A DNA stretch of 57,792 nt from an uncultured Prevotellaceae bacterium (GTDB taxonomy: Bacteria; Bacteroidota; Bacteroidia; Bacteroidales; Bacteroidaceae): NCBI GenBank assembly GCA_902780025.1, contig CACZDV010000017.1, forward strand, positions 1 through 57,792, read 5' to 3'. Position 1 is the first letter of the stretch, and every line of letters starts with the position of its first letter. Below are positions 17,514-26,831 of this stretch, in pieces. The position numbers and the translations under genes are program-made. Under the pieces are notes generated by a model. The model saw nothing but the letters and a program-made list of their open reading frames with translations, did not search any database and was not told the DNA's origin.

Positions 17514-20366
17514 ATGATGAAAAAGATTCTTGTAACACTTGTGCTGGCCGTGGCCGGCATCATGACGGTGACTGCTCAGCAGATGCCACCGATTCCCGTT
17601 GACCCCGACGTACGTATCGGCAAACTTGACAACGGACTGACTTATTACATTCGTCACAACAACTGGCCCGAACAGCGCGCCGAGTTCTACATTGCCCAGA
17701 AGGTGGGCTCTATTCAGGAGGACGACACGCAGCGCGGTTTGGCTCACTTCCTCGAGCACATGGCCTTCAACGGTTCGAAGCACTTCAAGGGCAACGAACT
17801 GCTGCGCTGGTGCGAGTCCATCGGTGTGAAGTTCGGTAACGACCTGAACGCCTACACCTCTATCGACCAGACGGTCTATAATATAAGTAATGTACCCACT
17901 ACGCGCGAGACGATTGTCGACTCCTGCCTCATGATTCTGTGGGATTGGGCCGACGGTCTGCTGCTCGAGCAGGAGGAGATTGAGAAGGAGCGTGGTGTCA
18001 TCCATGAGGAGTGGCGCCTGCGCACTTCGGCTCAGATGCGTATGCTGGAGCGCGACCTGCCCAAGCTCTATCCCGGTTCGAAGTACGGCTACCGCATGCC
18101 CATCGGCCTGATGGAGATTATCGACAACTTCGAGCGCCCCTTCCTGCAGCAGTACTACGAGAAGTGGTATCGTCCCGACAACCAGGGCATCATCGTCGTT
18201 GGCGACGTTGACGTCGACAAGGTGGAGCAGAAGATCAAGGACATGTTCTCACAGATAGCCAAGCCGGGAGCCGATGCTGCCCAGGTCAAGGAAGAGGCTG
18301 TGCCCGACAATGCTGAGCCTATCATTGTGATCGACAAGGACAAGGAGCAGCAGTATAATATTGTAGAGGTGATGTTCAAGCACGAGGCCGTCCCCGATTC
18401 AGTAAAGGGTTCGCTGGAGTATCTTGTGGCCGACTACCTGAAGGGTGTTGCCACAGGTATGCTGAACAGTCGTCTGAGCGAGCTGGCTGAGAAGCCCGAC
18501 TGCCCCTACCTGCAGGCTGCGGTGAGCGACGAAACCTATCTGTTGTCGAAACCCGTGGATGCCCTGACGATGGCCATCGTACCCAAGGACGGCATGATGA
18601 ACGAAGCCGTGAAGACGGTCTTCGCCGAGGCTCGCCGTGCCGCTGAGTTCGGTTTCACCCAAACGGAGTATGGTCGCTCGAAGGCCAACACGCTGAGCAC
18701 CCTCGACAAGAAGTACTCTAACAAGGATAAGCGCTACAACTCAGAGTTCGTCACTCGCTACGTACGGCACTTCCTGGCCAACGAGCCCATTCCTTCTTTG
18801 GACGACTACTACCAGCTGATGAAGCAACTGGTGCCCGCCATCCCCGTGGAGGCCGTCAACCAGCTGATGAGTCAGCTCATGCCTCAGAACGACTCTAACC
18901 TCGTTGTGCTGAGCTTCAACCAGGAGAAGGAGGGAGCTACCTATCCTACTGAGGAAGGTCTGCTGGGTGCCATCCGCAATGCCCGTAGCGAGCAGCTGAC
19001 CGCCTGGGTGGACAACGTGAAGGACGAGCCGCTGATGAGCACGCTGCCCAAGCCCGGCAAGATTGTAAAGGAGGTGAAGAACAATAAGTTCTTAACGAAG
19101 ACAGGTGAAGGCGTCGAGAGCGGATTTACTGAACTGACGCTGTCGAACGGCGTGAAGGTCTACCTGAAGCAGACTGACCTGAAGAAGGACCAGGTGATAC
19201 TGCAGGCTGAGGGCTGGGGTGGCTCAGCACTCTACGATATCAAGGACTTTGCCAACTTCAATATGTTCGACGACGTGGTGGAGGCCAGCGGTCTGGGTGC
19301 TTTCTCTCATACCGAACTAATCAAGGCCTTGGCAGGTAAGATTGCCGGTGCCTCGCTCTCGTTGAGCGGCCACCGCACCAATATCAACGGCTCGTCGACG
19401 CCTACCGACGTTGAGACGATGTTGCAGCTCGTCTACCTCTATATGACGGGCGACATCAAGAAAGACCAGCAGTCGTTCGACCAAACCATGAAGACGATGG
19501 AGATTCAGCTGAAGAACCGTCTGCTGCAGCCCGAGGCTGTGTTCAGCGACTCGCTGCTGCTCACGCTCACCAAGCATAACCCCCGCAACAGGAATATGGA
19601 CGTCAACGACCTGAAGGACGTCAACTACGACCGCATCCTGCAGATGGCCAAGGAGCGCACGGCCAATGCTGCCGCCTTCACCTTCACCATCATCGGTAAC
19701 TACGACGAGAGCAAGATTCGTCCGCTCATTGAACAGTACATCGCTTCGCTGCCCGCCCAGAAGAAGATTGTGAAGAGCAAGGACCTGTCGACCGACTATA
19801 CAGGCAAGGTAGTGAACGACTTCAAGCACAAGGCCGAGACGCCAAAGTCTATCGCCGTGCTGCACTGGTACTCGAAGAAGGTGCCCTACACCCTGGAGAA
19901 CATCATCCGCTCGCAGGCTGCCGGACAGGTGCTGCAGATGGTCTACCTGAAGGAAATCCGTGAGGAGGCCAGTGCCGCCTACACCGTACAGGCACAGGCT
20001 GCCGTCAGCCGCGACGATTTCGCCGACGAGTCCTCCATCTTCGCCTACTGTCCCATGAAGCCCGAGAAGGCCGACGTTGCCATCGACATCATGCGCCGCG
20101 CCGTCAAGGAGTTGGCTGCCGGCAAGTGCGATGCCGACATGGTGACCAAGGTGAAGGAGTACATGCTGAAGAACCTCGGCGACCAGCTGAAGACCAACAG
20201 CTACTGGGCCGGACGCATCAATGCCTGGCGCAAGTGGAACCTCGACCTCCATACTGACTGCGAGAAAACTATCCAGGCCCTCACTCCCGAGAGCATCTGC
20301 CAGTTCGTGGCTGAGGTGTTGAAGTCGGGCAACGAGGCTGAGGTGGTCATGCTGCCGGCGGAGTAA
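17514..20366 (+). CDS. M16-family zinc metallopeptidase (insulinase-like), periplasmic
   Basis: 950 residues: signal peptide (about 1-22, ending VTAQQ), an active N-terminal M16 domain with the inverted zinc motif in GLAHFLEHMAFNGS and the distal Glu region EEWRLR, then further M16-like repeats (about 200-430, 530-700, 740-930) that close the proteolytic chamber. Likely degrades small peptides in the periplasm. A TAATTTTG box at 17478-17485 is a probable -7 element; the following bases resemble the rpmH leader. The tandem MM at the start leaves the exact first codon uncertain by one. Confidence 0.93.
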   Translation: MMKKILVTLVLAVAGIMTVTAQQMPPIPVDPDVRIGKLDNGLTYYIRHNNWPEQRAEFYIAQKVGSIQEDDTQRGLAHFLEHMAFNGSKHFKGNELLRWCESIGVKFGNDLNAYTSIDQTVYNISNVPTTRETIVDSCLMILWDWADGLLLEQEEIEKERGVIHEEWRLRTSAQMRMLERDLPKLYPGSKYGYRMPIGLMEIIDNFERPFLQQYYEKWYRPDNQGIIVVGDVDVDKVEQKIKDMFSQIAKPGADAAQVKEEAVPDNAEPIIVIDKDKEQQYNIVEVMFKHEAVPDSVKGSLEYLVADYLKGVATGMLNSRLSELAEKPDCPYLQAAVSDETYLLSKPVDALTMAIVPKDGMMNEAVKTVFAEARRAAEFGFTQTEYGRSKANTLSTLDKKYSNKDKRYNSEFVTRYVRHFLANEPIPSLDDYYQLMKQLVPAIPVEAVNQLMSQLMPQNDSNLVVLSFNQEKEGATYPTEEGLLGAIRNARSEQLTAWVDNVKDEPLMSTLPKPGKIVKEVKNNKFLTKTGEGVESGFTELTLSNGVKVYLKQTDLKKDQVILQAEGWGGSALYDIKDFANFNMFDDVVEASGLGAFSHTELIKALAGKIAGASLSLSGHRTNINGSSTPTDVETMLQLVYLYMTGDIKKDQQSFDQTMKTMEIQLKNRLLQPEAVFSDSLLLTLTKHNPRNRNMDVNDLKDVNYDRILQMAKERTANAAAFTFTIIGNYDESKIRPLIEQYIASLPAQKKIVKSKDLSTDYTGKVVNDFKHKAETPKSIAVLHWYSKKVPYTLENIIRSQAAGQVLQMVYLKEIREEASAAYTVQAQAAVSRDDFADESSIFAYCPMKPEKADVAIDIMRRAVKELAAGKCDADMVTKVKEYMLKNLGDQLKTNSYWAGRINAWRKWNLDLHTDCEKTIQALTPESICQFVAEVLKSGNEAEVVMLPAE

Positions 20367-20403
20367 AAAGGTAAAAAAGTAAAAAGGTAGAAAAGTAAAA
20401 GGG
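20362..20403. repeat. GTAAAAAG-type degenerate tract between the M16 gene and metK
   Basis: Five irregular copies of GTAAAAAG/GTAGAAAAG fill the whole spacer from the M16 gene stop (the TAA is inside the tract) to the metK leader, where the final purine run AAAGGGG may act as ribosome-binding sequence. Confidence 0.65.
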
Positions 20404-20405
20404 GA

Positions 20406-21662
20406 ATGTCATATTTATTTTCATCAGAGTCAGTATCTGAGGGCCATCCCGACAAGGTGGCCGACCAGATTAGTGACGCTATACTCGACCAGTTCCTGGC
20501 ATACGACCCGAAGGCCCGCGTGGCCTGCGAGTCGTTTGTCACGACAGGTCAGGTGGTGCTCATGGGCGAGGTCAGCAGCGACGTCTATATCGACCTGCAG
20601 ACGATTGCCCGCAACACCATTAATAGGATAGGCTACACGAAAGCCGAGTACCAGTTCGACGGCAACTCGTGCGGCATCCTGAGTGCCATCCACGAGCAGA
20701 GCCAGGACATCAACCGGGGTGTCGACCGCGCCGACGAGGAGGAACAGGGCGCAGGCGATCAGGGCATGATGTTCGGCTATGCCACCAACGAGACGGAAAA
20801 CTATATGCCCGTCTCGCTCGACTTGGCCCACCTCATCGTGCGCACTCTTGCCGACATCCGCAAGGAGGGTAAGGAGATGACCTATCTGCGCCCCGATGCC
20901 AAGAGTCAGGTGACCGTTCAGTACTCTGACGCCGGCATCCCTGAGCGCATCGACACCATCGTGGTCAGTACCCAGCACGACGAGTTTGACGAGGACGAAG
21001 CGATGTTTGCCAAGATCAAGGACGACGTCATCAACATCCTCATTCCTCGTGTCAAGCAGCAGATCCACTCGCAGAAGGTGCTCGACCTCTTCGGCTTCGA
21101 CATCAAGTACTATGTCAACCCGACGGGTAAGTTCGTCATCGGCGGTCCCCACGGCGACACCGGCTTGACGGGCCGCAAGATTATCGTCGACACCTACGGT
21201 GGCAAAGGTGCCCACGGCGGCGGAGCCTTCTCAGGCAAGGACTCGTCGAAGGTCGACCGTTCAGCCGCCTACGCAGCCCGCCACATTGCCAAGAACATGG
21301 TGGCTGCGGGTGTGGCCGACGAGATGCTGGTACAGATTAGCTATGCCATCGGCGTAGCCCGCCCCATGAACATCTATGTCAATACCTACGGCCGTTCCCG
21401 CGTCCAGATGAGCGACGGCGAGATTGCCCGTAAGATTGAGCAGCTGTTCGACCTGCGCCCCAAGGCTATTGAGCGTACGCTGAAGTTGCGCCAGCCCATG
21501 TATGTCGAGACGGCTGCCTACGGTCACATGGGTCGTAAGAACGAAACCATCAAGAAGGTATTTACCAGCCACTACCATGAGACTAAGGAAATAGAGGTGG
21601 AGCTGTTCACCTGGGAGAAGCTCGACCGCGTTGACGACATCAAGCGCGAGTTCGGCCTATGA
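20406..21662 (+). CDS. metK: S-adenosylmethionine synthetase
   Basis: Makes SAM from methionine and ATP. 418 residues, slightly longer than the E. coli enzyme, as expected in this phylum. Signatures: [19 protein letters not shown] at the N-terminus with the catalytic His, [13 protein letters not shown] (adenosine binding), and [19 protein letters not shown] (P-loop-like triphosphate site). It may be read through from the M16 gene because the spacer contains only a repeat tract and no terminator. It overlaps the next gene by an ATGA junction. Confidence 0.97.
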   Translation: MSYLFSSESVSEGHPDKVADQISDAILDQFLAYDPKARVACESFVTTGQVVLMGEVSSDVYIDLQTIARNTINRIGYTKAEYQFDGNSCGILSAIHEQSQDINRGVDRADEEEQGAGDQGMMFGYATNETENYMPVSLDLAHLIVRTLADIRKEGKEMTYLRPDAKSQVTVQYSDAGIPERIDTIVVSTQHDEFDEDEAMFAKIKDDVINILIPRVKQQIHSQKVLDLFGFDIKYYVNPTGKFVIGGPHGDTGLTGRKIIVDTYGGKGAHGGGAFSGKDSSKVDRSAAYAARHIAKNMVAAGVADEMLVQISYAIGVARPMNIYVNTYGRSRVQMSDGEIARKIEQLFDLRPKAIERTLKLRQPMYVETAAYGHMGRKNETIKKVFTSHYHETKEIEVELFTWEKLDRVDDIKREFGL

Positions 21663-22450
21663 GTGAAGGCAGCCTGCCGCTGTACTACCGCGAGTCCTTC
21701 TTCTCGAAGGACTCGCTTCTGCACCCGGAGCTGAAAGCAGGCCAGCCAGGCATTGCAGGCGACCCGGTGCCCTATACCGTACGCGGCGACGATGCCATCA
21801 CCTGTGTACTGCTCTTCTGCTTTGTCGTGACCCTCTTGTCATTTGCCCATTCGCGCAACTACATTCTGCACCAGCTCAAGAGTTTCCTATATTTCCCATT
21901 ATTCTCAGCCCACAACTCACAGTCCGAAGGCGAAGGAAAATTCTTCATACAGCTTTTCCTGAGCATCCTGACCTGCCTGTTGCTGGCTATTTTGTCGTAC
22001 TTTTACGTCACGAACTTCATTACCGAGACCTTCGTACTCGATGCTCCCTATCAGGTGATTGCCATCTACTGTGGCGTCTTCATGCTTTACTTCCTCTGTA
22101 AGACTTTTGTTTACAACTTGGTGAACAGCATCTTCTTCGGCGGTAAAAAAAGCCGACAGTGGACGTGGACATTCACCTTCATTACAGCATTGGAGGGTGT
22201 CGCATTGTTCCCCGCTGTCATGTTGCTCGTTTATTTTGACTTGAACATGCAATATGTCGTATATTACTTCACATTTGTACTCTTTTTTACCAAAATTCTG
22301 ACATTTTCCAAGTGTTGGCTCATCTTTTTCAAGCAAATTAGTGTTTTTCTGCAAATAATTTTGTACCTTTGTGCCCTCGAAATCATACCCTTGCTTTCTC
22401 TTGCAGGAGCATTGATATTGATTACTGACCAGTTAAAAGTAAATTTTTAG
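21659..22450 (+). CDS. DUF4271 family integral membrane protein
   Basis: 263 residues. After a soluble N-terminal stretch of about 45 residues come six or seven strongly hydrophobic segments. It matches my memory of DUF4271, a family found in Bacteroidota between core genes and hemD; no activity is assigned to that family. Its start overlaps the metK stop by 4 bp, and hemD begins 11 bp after its end, so the block metK-DUF4271-hemD-rnpA-yidD appears to be one transcription unit. Role unknown. Confidence 0.78.
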   Translation: MSEGSLPLYYRESFFSKDSLLHPELKAGQPGIAGDPVPYTVRGDDAITCVLLFCFVVTLLSFAHSRNYILHQLKSFLYFPLFSAHNSQSEGEGKFFIQLFLSILTCLLLAILSYFYVTNFITETFVLDAPYQVIAIYCGVFMLYFLCKTFVYNLVNSIFFGGKKSRQWTWTFTFITALEGVALFPAVMLLVYFDLNMQYVVYYFTFVLFFTKILTFSKCWLIFFKQISVFLQIILYLCALEIIPLLSLAGALILITDQLKVNF

Positions 22451-22461
22451 GACATAAGGAA

Positions 22462-23211
22462 ATGATTAAGAAGATTCTGGTTTCACAGCCAAAACCCTCA
22501 AGCGATAAGTCACCTTACTATGACATCGCAGAAAAGTTTGACGTCGAGTTGGTTTTCCGCCCCTTTATTAAAGTGGAGGGAATGTCGGCAAAAGAATTCC
22601 GTACGCAGAAGGTCAACATCCTGGACCATACCGCCATCGTGTTCACCTCACGCCACGCTATTGATCATTTCTTCACGCTGGCCAAGGAACTCCGCGTAAC
22701 GATTCCGGAGGACATGAAGTACTTCTGCGTCACCGAGACCATTGCCCTCTACATTCAGAAGTACGTGCAGTATCGCAAGCGCAAGGTGTTCTTCGGGACA
22801 ACAGGTCGCATTGACGACCTTCTCCCGACGATGATCAAGCACAAGACCGAGAAATACCTCGTACCCCAGAGCGACGTCCATAACGACGCCATCAGTCAGC
22901 TGCTCGACTCCAAGAAGCTCAACCACACGGAGTGCGTCATGTATCGCACCGTCAGCAACGACTTCACTCCCGAGGAGGTTGAGACCTTCGACTACGACAT
23001 GCTCATCTTCTTCAGTCCCTCAGGTATTGAGTCGCTCACCAAGAACTTCCCCAACTTCCAGCAGGGCGATATTGCTATAGCCACCTTCGGCCCCTCTACC
23101 GCCAAGGCTGCCAAGGACGCCGGACTGCGACTCGACATTGAAGCCCCCAACGAGAAGTACCCCTCGATGACGGGCGCCCTGCAGCATTACCTTGTGATGT
23201 TGGATGACTGA
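22462..23211 (+). CDS. hemD: Uroporphyrinogen-III synthase
   Basis: Closes hydroxymethylbilane to uroporphyrinogen III in heme biosynthesis. 249 residues with the two-lobed HemD pattern: KKILVSQPKP at the N-terminus, HTAIVFTSRHAIDHFF in lobe 1, VPQSDVHNDAI and YRTVSNDFTPEEV at the hinge, and MLIFFSPSGIESL plus IATFGPSTAKAAKDAGL in the second lobe. HemD is poorly conserved in sequence but these segments are characteristic. It overlaps rnpA by 8 bp. Confidence 0.9.
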   Translation: MIKKILVSQPKPSSDKSPYYDIAEKFDVELVFRPFIKVEGMSAKEFRTQKVNILDHTAIVFTSRHAIDHFFTLAKELRVTIPEDMKYFCVTETIALYIQKYVQYRKRKVFFGTTGRIDDLLPTMIKHKTEKYLVPQSDVHNDAISQLLDSKKLNHTECVMYRTVSNDFTPEEVETFDYDMLIFFSPSGIESLTKNFPNFQQGDIAIATFGPSTAKAAKDAGLRLDIEAPNEKYPSMTGALQHYLVMLDD

Positions 23212-23611
23212 CCTTTCCTTCAAGAAGCGTGAGCACGTCGTCAGCACCCGTCTGATAGAGACGCTCTTCGGCAGCGGCAGTCTTTCTGTGGCAGCCTTTC
23301 CCATGAGAGCCGTCTACAAGATGGTGCCGCGAACAGCGACAGACGTGCCCGTACAGGTCCTGATTAGCGTTCCCAAGAAACACTTCAAGCACGCCGTCGA
23401 CCGCAATCGTGTCAAGCGGCAAGTACGTGAAGCCTACCGTCACCAGAAGCAGCCCCTCATCGATGCTGTCCCTGCCGACAAGAGTCTTCTCTTGGCTTTC
23501 GTCTGGCTTTCTAACCAGCTGGCACCTTCGACCACCGTTGCCAACCGCATAGAGAAGATGGTGAGGCGCATTGCTGAAAAAGCGGCCTGCGGCCTAGTGA
23601 AAAGTGAATAG
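23204..23611 (+). CDS. rnpA: Ribonuclease P protein component
   Basis: Small basic protein that binds RNase P RNA and aids 5' maturation of tRNA. 135 residues. FKKREHVVSTRLIETLFGSG and the RNA-binding box HAVDRNRVKRQVREAYR are diagnostic. In most bacteria rnpA follows rpmH; here rpmH is about 14 kb away and rnpA sits with hemD and yidD. Its TAG stop lies inside a GTGAAAAGTGAATA tract, so the C-terminal residues VKSE are repeat-derived. Confidence 0.95.
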   Translation: MTDLSFKKREHVVSTRLIETLFGSGSLSVAAFPMRAVYKMVPRTATDVPVQVLISVPKKHFKHAVDRNRVKRQVREAYRHQKQPLIDAVPADKSLLLAFVWLSNQLAPSTTVANRIEKMVRRIAEKAACGLVKSE

Positions 23612-23626
23612 TGAAAAGTGAATAAG
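23596..23626. repeat. GTGAAAAGTGAATA tandem tract joining rnpA and yidD
   Basis: Two copies of GTGAAAAGTGAATA. The first supplies the last codons and TAG stop of rnpA; the second supplies the GTG start of yidD at 23618. Confidence 0.75.
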
Positions 23627-23848
23627 CCCGCCCGTTTGCTCGCAAAGCTCCTGGTGCTCCCCATCCGCTTCTATCAGGTGTGCATCAGTCCCCTGTTGGG
23701 ACCTTCCTGCCGGTTCACCCCCACGTGTTCGGAATACGCCCGTCAGGCCATCCTCAAGCACGGCCCCATCAAGGGCCTCGGACTTGCCATTTGGCGAATC
23801 CTCCGCTGCAATCCCTGGGGCGGCTCCGGCTACGACCCAGTACCTTGA
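23618..23848 (+). CDS. yidD: Membrane protein insertion efficiency factor YidD
   Basis: 76 residues. YidD helps YidC-dependent insertion of inner-membrane proteins. Family hallmarks: [32 protein letters not shown] and the C-terminal [13 protein letters not shown]. The start codon is GTG at 23618 inside a repeat tract; no other in-frame start exists before the conserved core, since upstream frames are closed by stops in the repeat. Six bases separate it from the rnpA stop. Confidence 0.93.
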   Translation: MNKPARLLAKLLVLPIRFYQVCISPLLGPSCRFTPTCSEYARQAILKHGPIKGLGLAIWRILRCNPWGGSGYDPVP

Positions 23849-23892
23849 TTACTGCCATCATGTAAGAATTAGGGGAAAAAAAGCGGTATTAT

Positions 23893-23923
23893 TTTGTTTG
23901 TTGTCAGCTTTTTTATACCTTTG
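23893..23923 (+). promoter_or_regulatory. Bacteroidota-type promoter upstream of the 23955 gene
   Basis: TTTG at 23893-23896, a 19 bp spacer, TACCTTTG at 23916-23923. The ATG is about 31 bp downstream. Confidence 0.7.
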
Positions 23924-23954
23924 CATGCTGAATAATTGAATAATCATAAGAACA

Positions 23955-24656
23955 ATGATGATAAAGGTATTACGGATAATGACGTATGTGGCTGTTATAC
24001 TGCTGTCGGTTCCTGTTAACGGGCAGTGTAAGTACTGCAACAACTATGAAGACTTCCTCGCGGGACGGTGGACAAAGATGGATACCGTCTATGCCGTCCA
24101 CCACAGTAAAGGACGCCAGTTCTGGGGGGGCGGCAATGACTATACCCTGAAAACGGACAATAGGTCAATGAATGAGAAACTGAAAAAGGAAGTGCTTGTA
24201 GTGATGCAGGCGGACACCCTGTTCCTGAACTGCCGCAACCTAAATTACGAAAAGACGTATTTTGGTAATGGTTATACTCGTGCGATGCGTATCGGCGAAC
24301 GGAGTCTTCTATTTGTCAATAAGATGATTGGCCGTAATGCCCAGAGCGAACAGATAGCGGCAGCCGTTATGTTTGGTGCCATCGGAGCTTCGATTGCGGG
24401 CAGCAGCAAGCGCAAGCAACAAGTGTGTTATGTTATTTCCTGCGGTGCAGACAAGTATGGCCAAATCAATATCCGACTGATTGACGATGACCTGATGAAC
24501 CAGATGATTTCCGGACACGAGGACTTGCACGAGGAGTACTACTCAGAGAAAGACGTGAAGAAACGTCTGCTGGCCAACCATATCGTTCCCATCCTTGAGA
24601 AGGCAGGTCTCTTTGACCAGGCCAAACAGAAAACAAATAAGAAGAAAGAGTCATGA
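23955..24656 (+). CDS. Exported hypothetical protein
   Basis: 233 residues with a cleavable signal peptide (about 1-24, ending VNGQ). The mature part starts with CKYCNNYEDF and continues with a segment describing no known motif; a glycine/alanine-rich hydrophobic stretch (AAAVMFGAIGASIAGSS, about 136-152) could be a membrane-associated helix. The C-terminal 25 residues are lysine rich. I do not recognise a characterised family. It overlaps the following lipoprotein gene by 4 bp, so the two are co-translated and probably act together in the envelope. Confidence 0.7.
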   Translation: MMIKVLRIMTYVAVILLSVPVNGQCKYCNNYEDFLAGRWTKMDTVYAVHHSKGRQFWGGGNDYTLKTDNRSMNEKLKKEVLVVMQADTLFLNCRNLNYEKTYFGNGYTRAMRIGERSLLFVNKMIGRNAQSEQIAAAVMFGAIGASIAGSSKRKQQVCYVISCGADKYGQINIRLIDDDLMNQMISGHEDLHEEYYSEKDVKKRLLANHIVPILEKAGLFDQAKQKTNKKKES

Positions 24657-25666
24657 GATACGGATTTGCCCATACCTGTGTCGTCGTGACGAGCATCCTA
24701 CTCGTCCTGTCATCCTGCCAGCCACAAGTGTACTCTGACCTCTACACTTATGAGTATCCCCCGATACCCAAGGACTCTGTAACGGTTCGACATGCTGGCG
24801 ACAGCATACCTGACGATGCATTGGCCATCGGGAAGATTATCGTTGCCACCACAGCTATTGCAACCAAGTCGCAATATGAGAAAGTACTGGGATTGGCTGT
24901 CAGAGAGGCCGCTTCGAACGGTGGCAACTTGCTCGTTATCAATAATCAACACCCTACAAACAATAAACTGTATGAATGGGCAACCATCGCCCGTACAGAA
25001 AGTGTAATACCCGCAGTCACGGAACGGGCTGACAAAAAGGAGAAGAAAAACAATCCTGAACCCGTTCCTGTCAAAACGGCTGCACAGATGTTGGAAATTG
25101 AGCCTAAATCCAAGGAAGCTCTCCGCAAACGACAACATCCCGCTGCCATTCTGAAGGCTGGCATTGGCCCCATGTGGACAACATCCAAGATTTATGCCGT
25201 ATACAATAGGGACTATAAGCAGGGCATTCGAGGCACTGGCTTCGGCGTGTCGATAACGAGTCTGCCGTGGGGGAGCTTCGGTTTTGGCATTGACTGTTAT
25301 GGTAACCACGCGTCGTTTGACAATACCGATAGGATGTATGGCCGGAACGACGAATGCAGTTTTACGCAATTATACATAGGCCCCAGCCTTACTTGTAGCA
25401 CCCCCATTTACGGTCCTTTGCTATTTGGGGCTTCGTTTGGTTTAGGACTGGGCGTCCATTCAAGTGAAGAACAGCATGAAGCAGGCTTAGGGCTTCGTTC
25501 TACAATCGGGCTGGAGTGGATGTTTACCTCTAAAATAGGCATTGGTATTGAAGGTGTTGCCCAGACATTCCGATTTCCTAAGCCCGATGGCTATGAACCG
25601 TATAATAATGAACACTACGGTTATCAGCACTTAGGCATCCTACTGGGAATTAGGATATATCCCTGA
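24653..25666 (+). CDS. Hypothetical lipoprotein with C-terminal beta-barrel-like domain
   Basis: 337 residues. The signal ends in a lipobox (LVLSSC, cysteine near 22). The N-terminal 150 residues include a lysine-rich linker (KKEKKNNPEPVP); from about 165 onward alternating Gly/aromatic strands (GFGVSITSLPWGSFGFGID, FGASFGLGLGVH, IGLEWMFTSKIGIGIEG) suggest an eight-strand outer-membrane barrel. A lipoprotein fused to a barrel is unusual. It overlaps the 23955 gene by 4 bp. Function unknown. Confidence 0.68.
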   Translation: MRYGFAHTCVVVTSILLVLSSCQPQVYSDLYTYEYPPIPKDSVTVRHAGDSIPDDALAIGKIIVATTAIATKSQYEKVLGLAVREAASNGGNLLVINNQHPTNNKLYEWATIARTESVIPAVTERADKKEKKNNPEPVPVKTAAQMLEIEPKSKEALRKRQHPAAILKAGIGPMWTTSKIYAVYNRDYKQGIRGTGFGVSITSLPWGSFGFGIDCYGNHASFDNTDRMYGRNDECSFTQLYIGPSLTCSTPIYGPLLFGASFGLGLGVHSSEEQHEAGLGLRSTIGLEWMFTSKIGIGIEGVAQTFRFPKPDGYEPYNNEHYGYQHLGILLGIRIYP

Positions 25667-25812
25667 TCAAGTATATTAAGATAGAACATTTCAACCATAT
25701 TTAGAAGACGAACCTTAATCAAGGTTAAATTAATGCGGTTTGAGTGTGCAGAGGTGCAAGATTTCAGACCTTCCTCGTTGAGATAATATAGATCGACTTA
25801 AAATACGACTAA

Positions 25813-26445
25813 ATGATGGAAAAGAGATTATCCCTTATCTTGCTAACGGTGTTCGTCACCATAACTGCAGCGGCACAAGTACGCCCGTTTGTCCAGGCTG
25901 GATTAGGTAGCAGCCAGTTCTGGCTGATGAACGCTGAGGGAACGGAGGGACGCTTCGCCTATCATGGCGGTGTAGGTGTAGAGTTTCCAATCAAGGAAAC
26001 ACCTTTAGGCATTCAGGCGGCTCTAATAGTAACATCAAAGGGCGCCGATGCCCCGCCAACGAAAGACGACAACATTGAGACCAACATCAACCTTATTTAT
26101 CTGGAAATGCCGTTAGATGTGACTTACCGCACAGCCATCGGTGGCGCTTGGGGGATGAAGTTGGCCGGTGGCCCTTATTTCGCCTATGGAATTGGAGGGA
26201 AAACGGAGGTAGAGACTCCCCGCCTCCGCACCCGCTATGACAGCTTCGGCAGTATCAGTCGCATGAGACGGTTCGACGCTGGTCTGAACGCCCAGATCAT
26301 CTTTGAATACAAGAAACTGTTCTTTGGCATGAATTGGGACTTGGGCTTCATCCCCATCCACGAGAAAGAACGCGAACTTGACAACAAGACCTTTCCCAGC
26401 AATACCTCGACCGCCATCACCATCGGTATGTATCTGGGAAACTAA
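25813..26445 (+). CDS. PorT-like outer-membrane beta-barrel protein
   Basis: 210 residues with a signal peptide (about 1-22, TAAAQ) and a mature chain of amphipathic strands (VRPFVQAGLGSSQFW, GIQAALIVTSKG, KLFFGMNWDLGFIP, ending AITIGMYLGN with a hydrophobic terminal strand) typical of small OMP_b-brl_2 barrels. The 146 bp spacer before it has no convincing -33/-7 pair, only a short CCTT/AAGG stem. It may extend the envelope group at 23955-25666, but that is inferred from proximity. Confidence 0.72.
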   Translation: MMEKRLSLILLTVFVTITAAAQVRPFVQAGLGSSQFWLMNAEGTEGRFAYHGGVGVEFPIKETPLGIQAALIVTSKGADAPPTKDDNIETNINLIYLEMPLDVTYRTAIGGAWGMKLAGGPYFAYGIGGKTEVETPRLRTRYDSFGSISRMRRFDAGLNAQIIFEYKKLFFGMNWDLGFIPIHEKERELDNKTFPSNTSTAITIGMYLGN

Positions 26446-26578
26446 GGGACTATAATCACATATCAAGAAGAATGTATGGATAGAATCGTTTGAGGATGAC
26501 AGGAGGGTGACAGCTTTTAAGCCGGGCAAACTCAGTTGAGGATTGGCGCTTGAAAGATATAAGGCTTGGAAAAGCGGC

Positions 26579-26663
26579 TGAATTCTCTCGAGAATTTAAA
26601 CGTTTACCGGCACCTTAGCAATCGTTAGGTGGCACCTAACGGCTAAATTCTCGAGAGAATTCA
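26579..26663. repeat. Nested inverted-repeat element (85 bp)
   Basis: A perfect 20-bp inverted repeat, TGAATTCTCTCGAGAATTTA at 26579-26598 and its exact reverse complement at 26644-26663, flanks 45 bp. Each arm is itself a palindrome (AATTCTC-2 bp-GAGAATT). Inside, CGTTAGGTG-g-CACCTAACG (26623-26641) is a further perfect hairpin. No coding sequence is inside. Confidence 0.85.
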
Positions 26664-26804
26664 AAAGTATGTTTGAACCCTGTCTTTACTCGAAGCCCCT
26701 CTTCGTCCGAGTTTGGTCGGCAGAAGAACGGTGACGGATGACCTAATCCTGTTCTGTAAGGAAAAGTTTTTGCGGTTTTGTGGCGGTTTTTCAAATAAAA
26801 GCAG

Positions 26805-26812
26805 TACTTTTG
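26805..26812 (+). promoter_or_regulatory. Probable -7 box of the CDF transporter gene
   Basis: TACTTTTG matches TAnnTTTG and lies 20 bp before the ATG at 26832. No TTTG is found at the ideal -33 distance; the nearest is 24 bp upstream (26777-26780). Confidence 0.5.
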
Positions 26813-26831
26813 TTGCCAGAAAAGAAAAGGA

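Larger units (their letters stand above)
26446..26831. other. 386 bp spacer with nested inverted repeats and a promoter
   Basis: No gene is supported here. The spacer holds a large inverted-repeat element (26579-26663), a short GAAG/CTTC stem region near 26690-26705, and the -7 box of the CDF transporter gene at 26805-26812. Confidence 0.7.
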
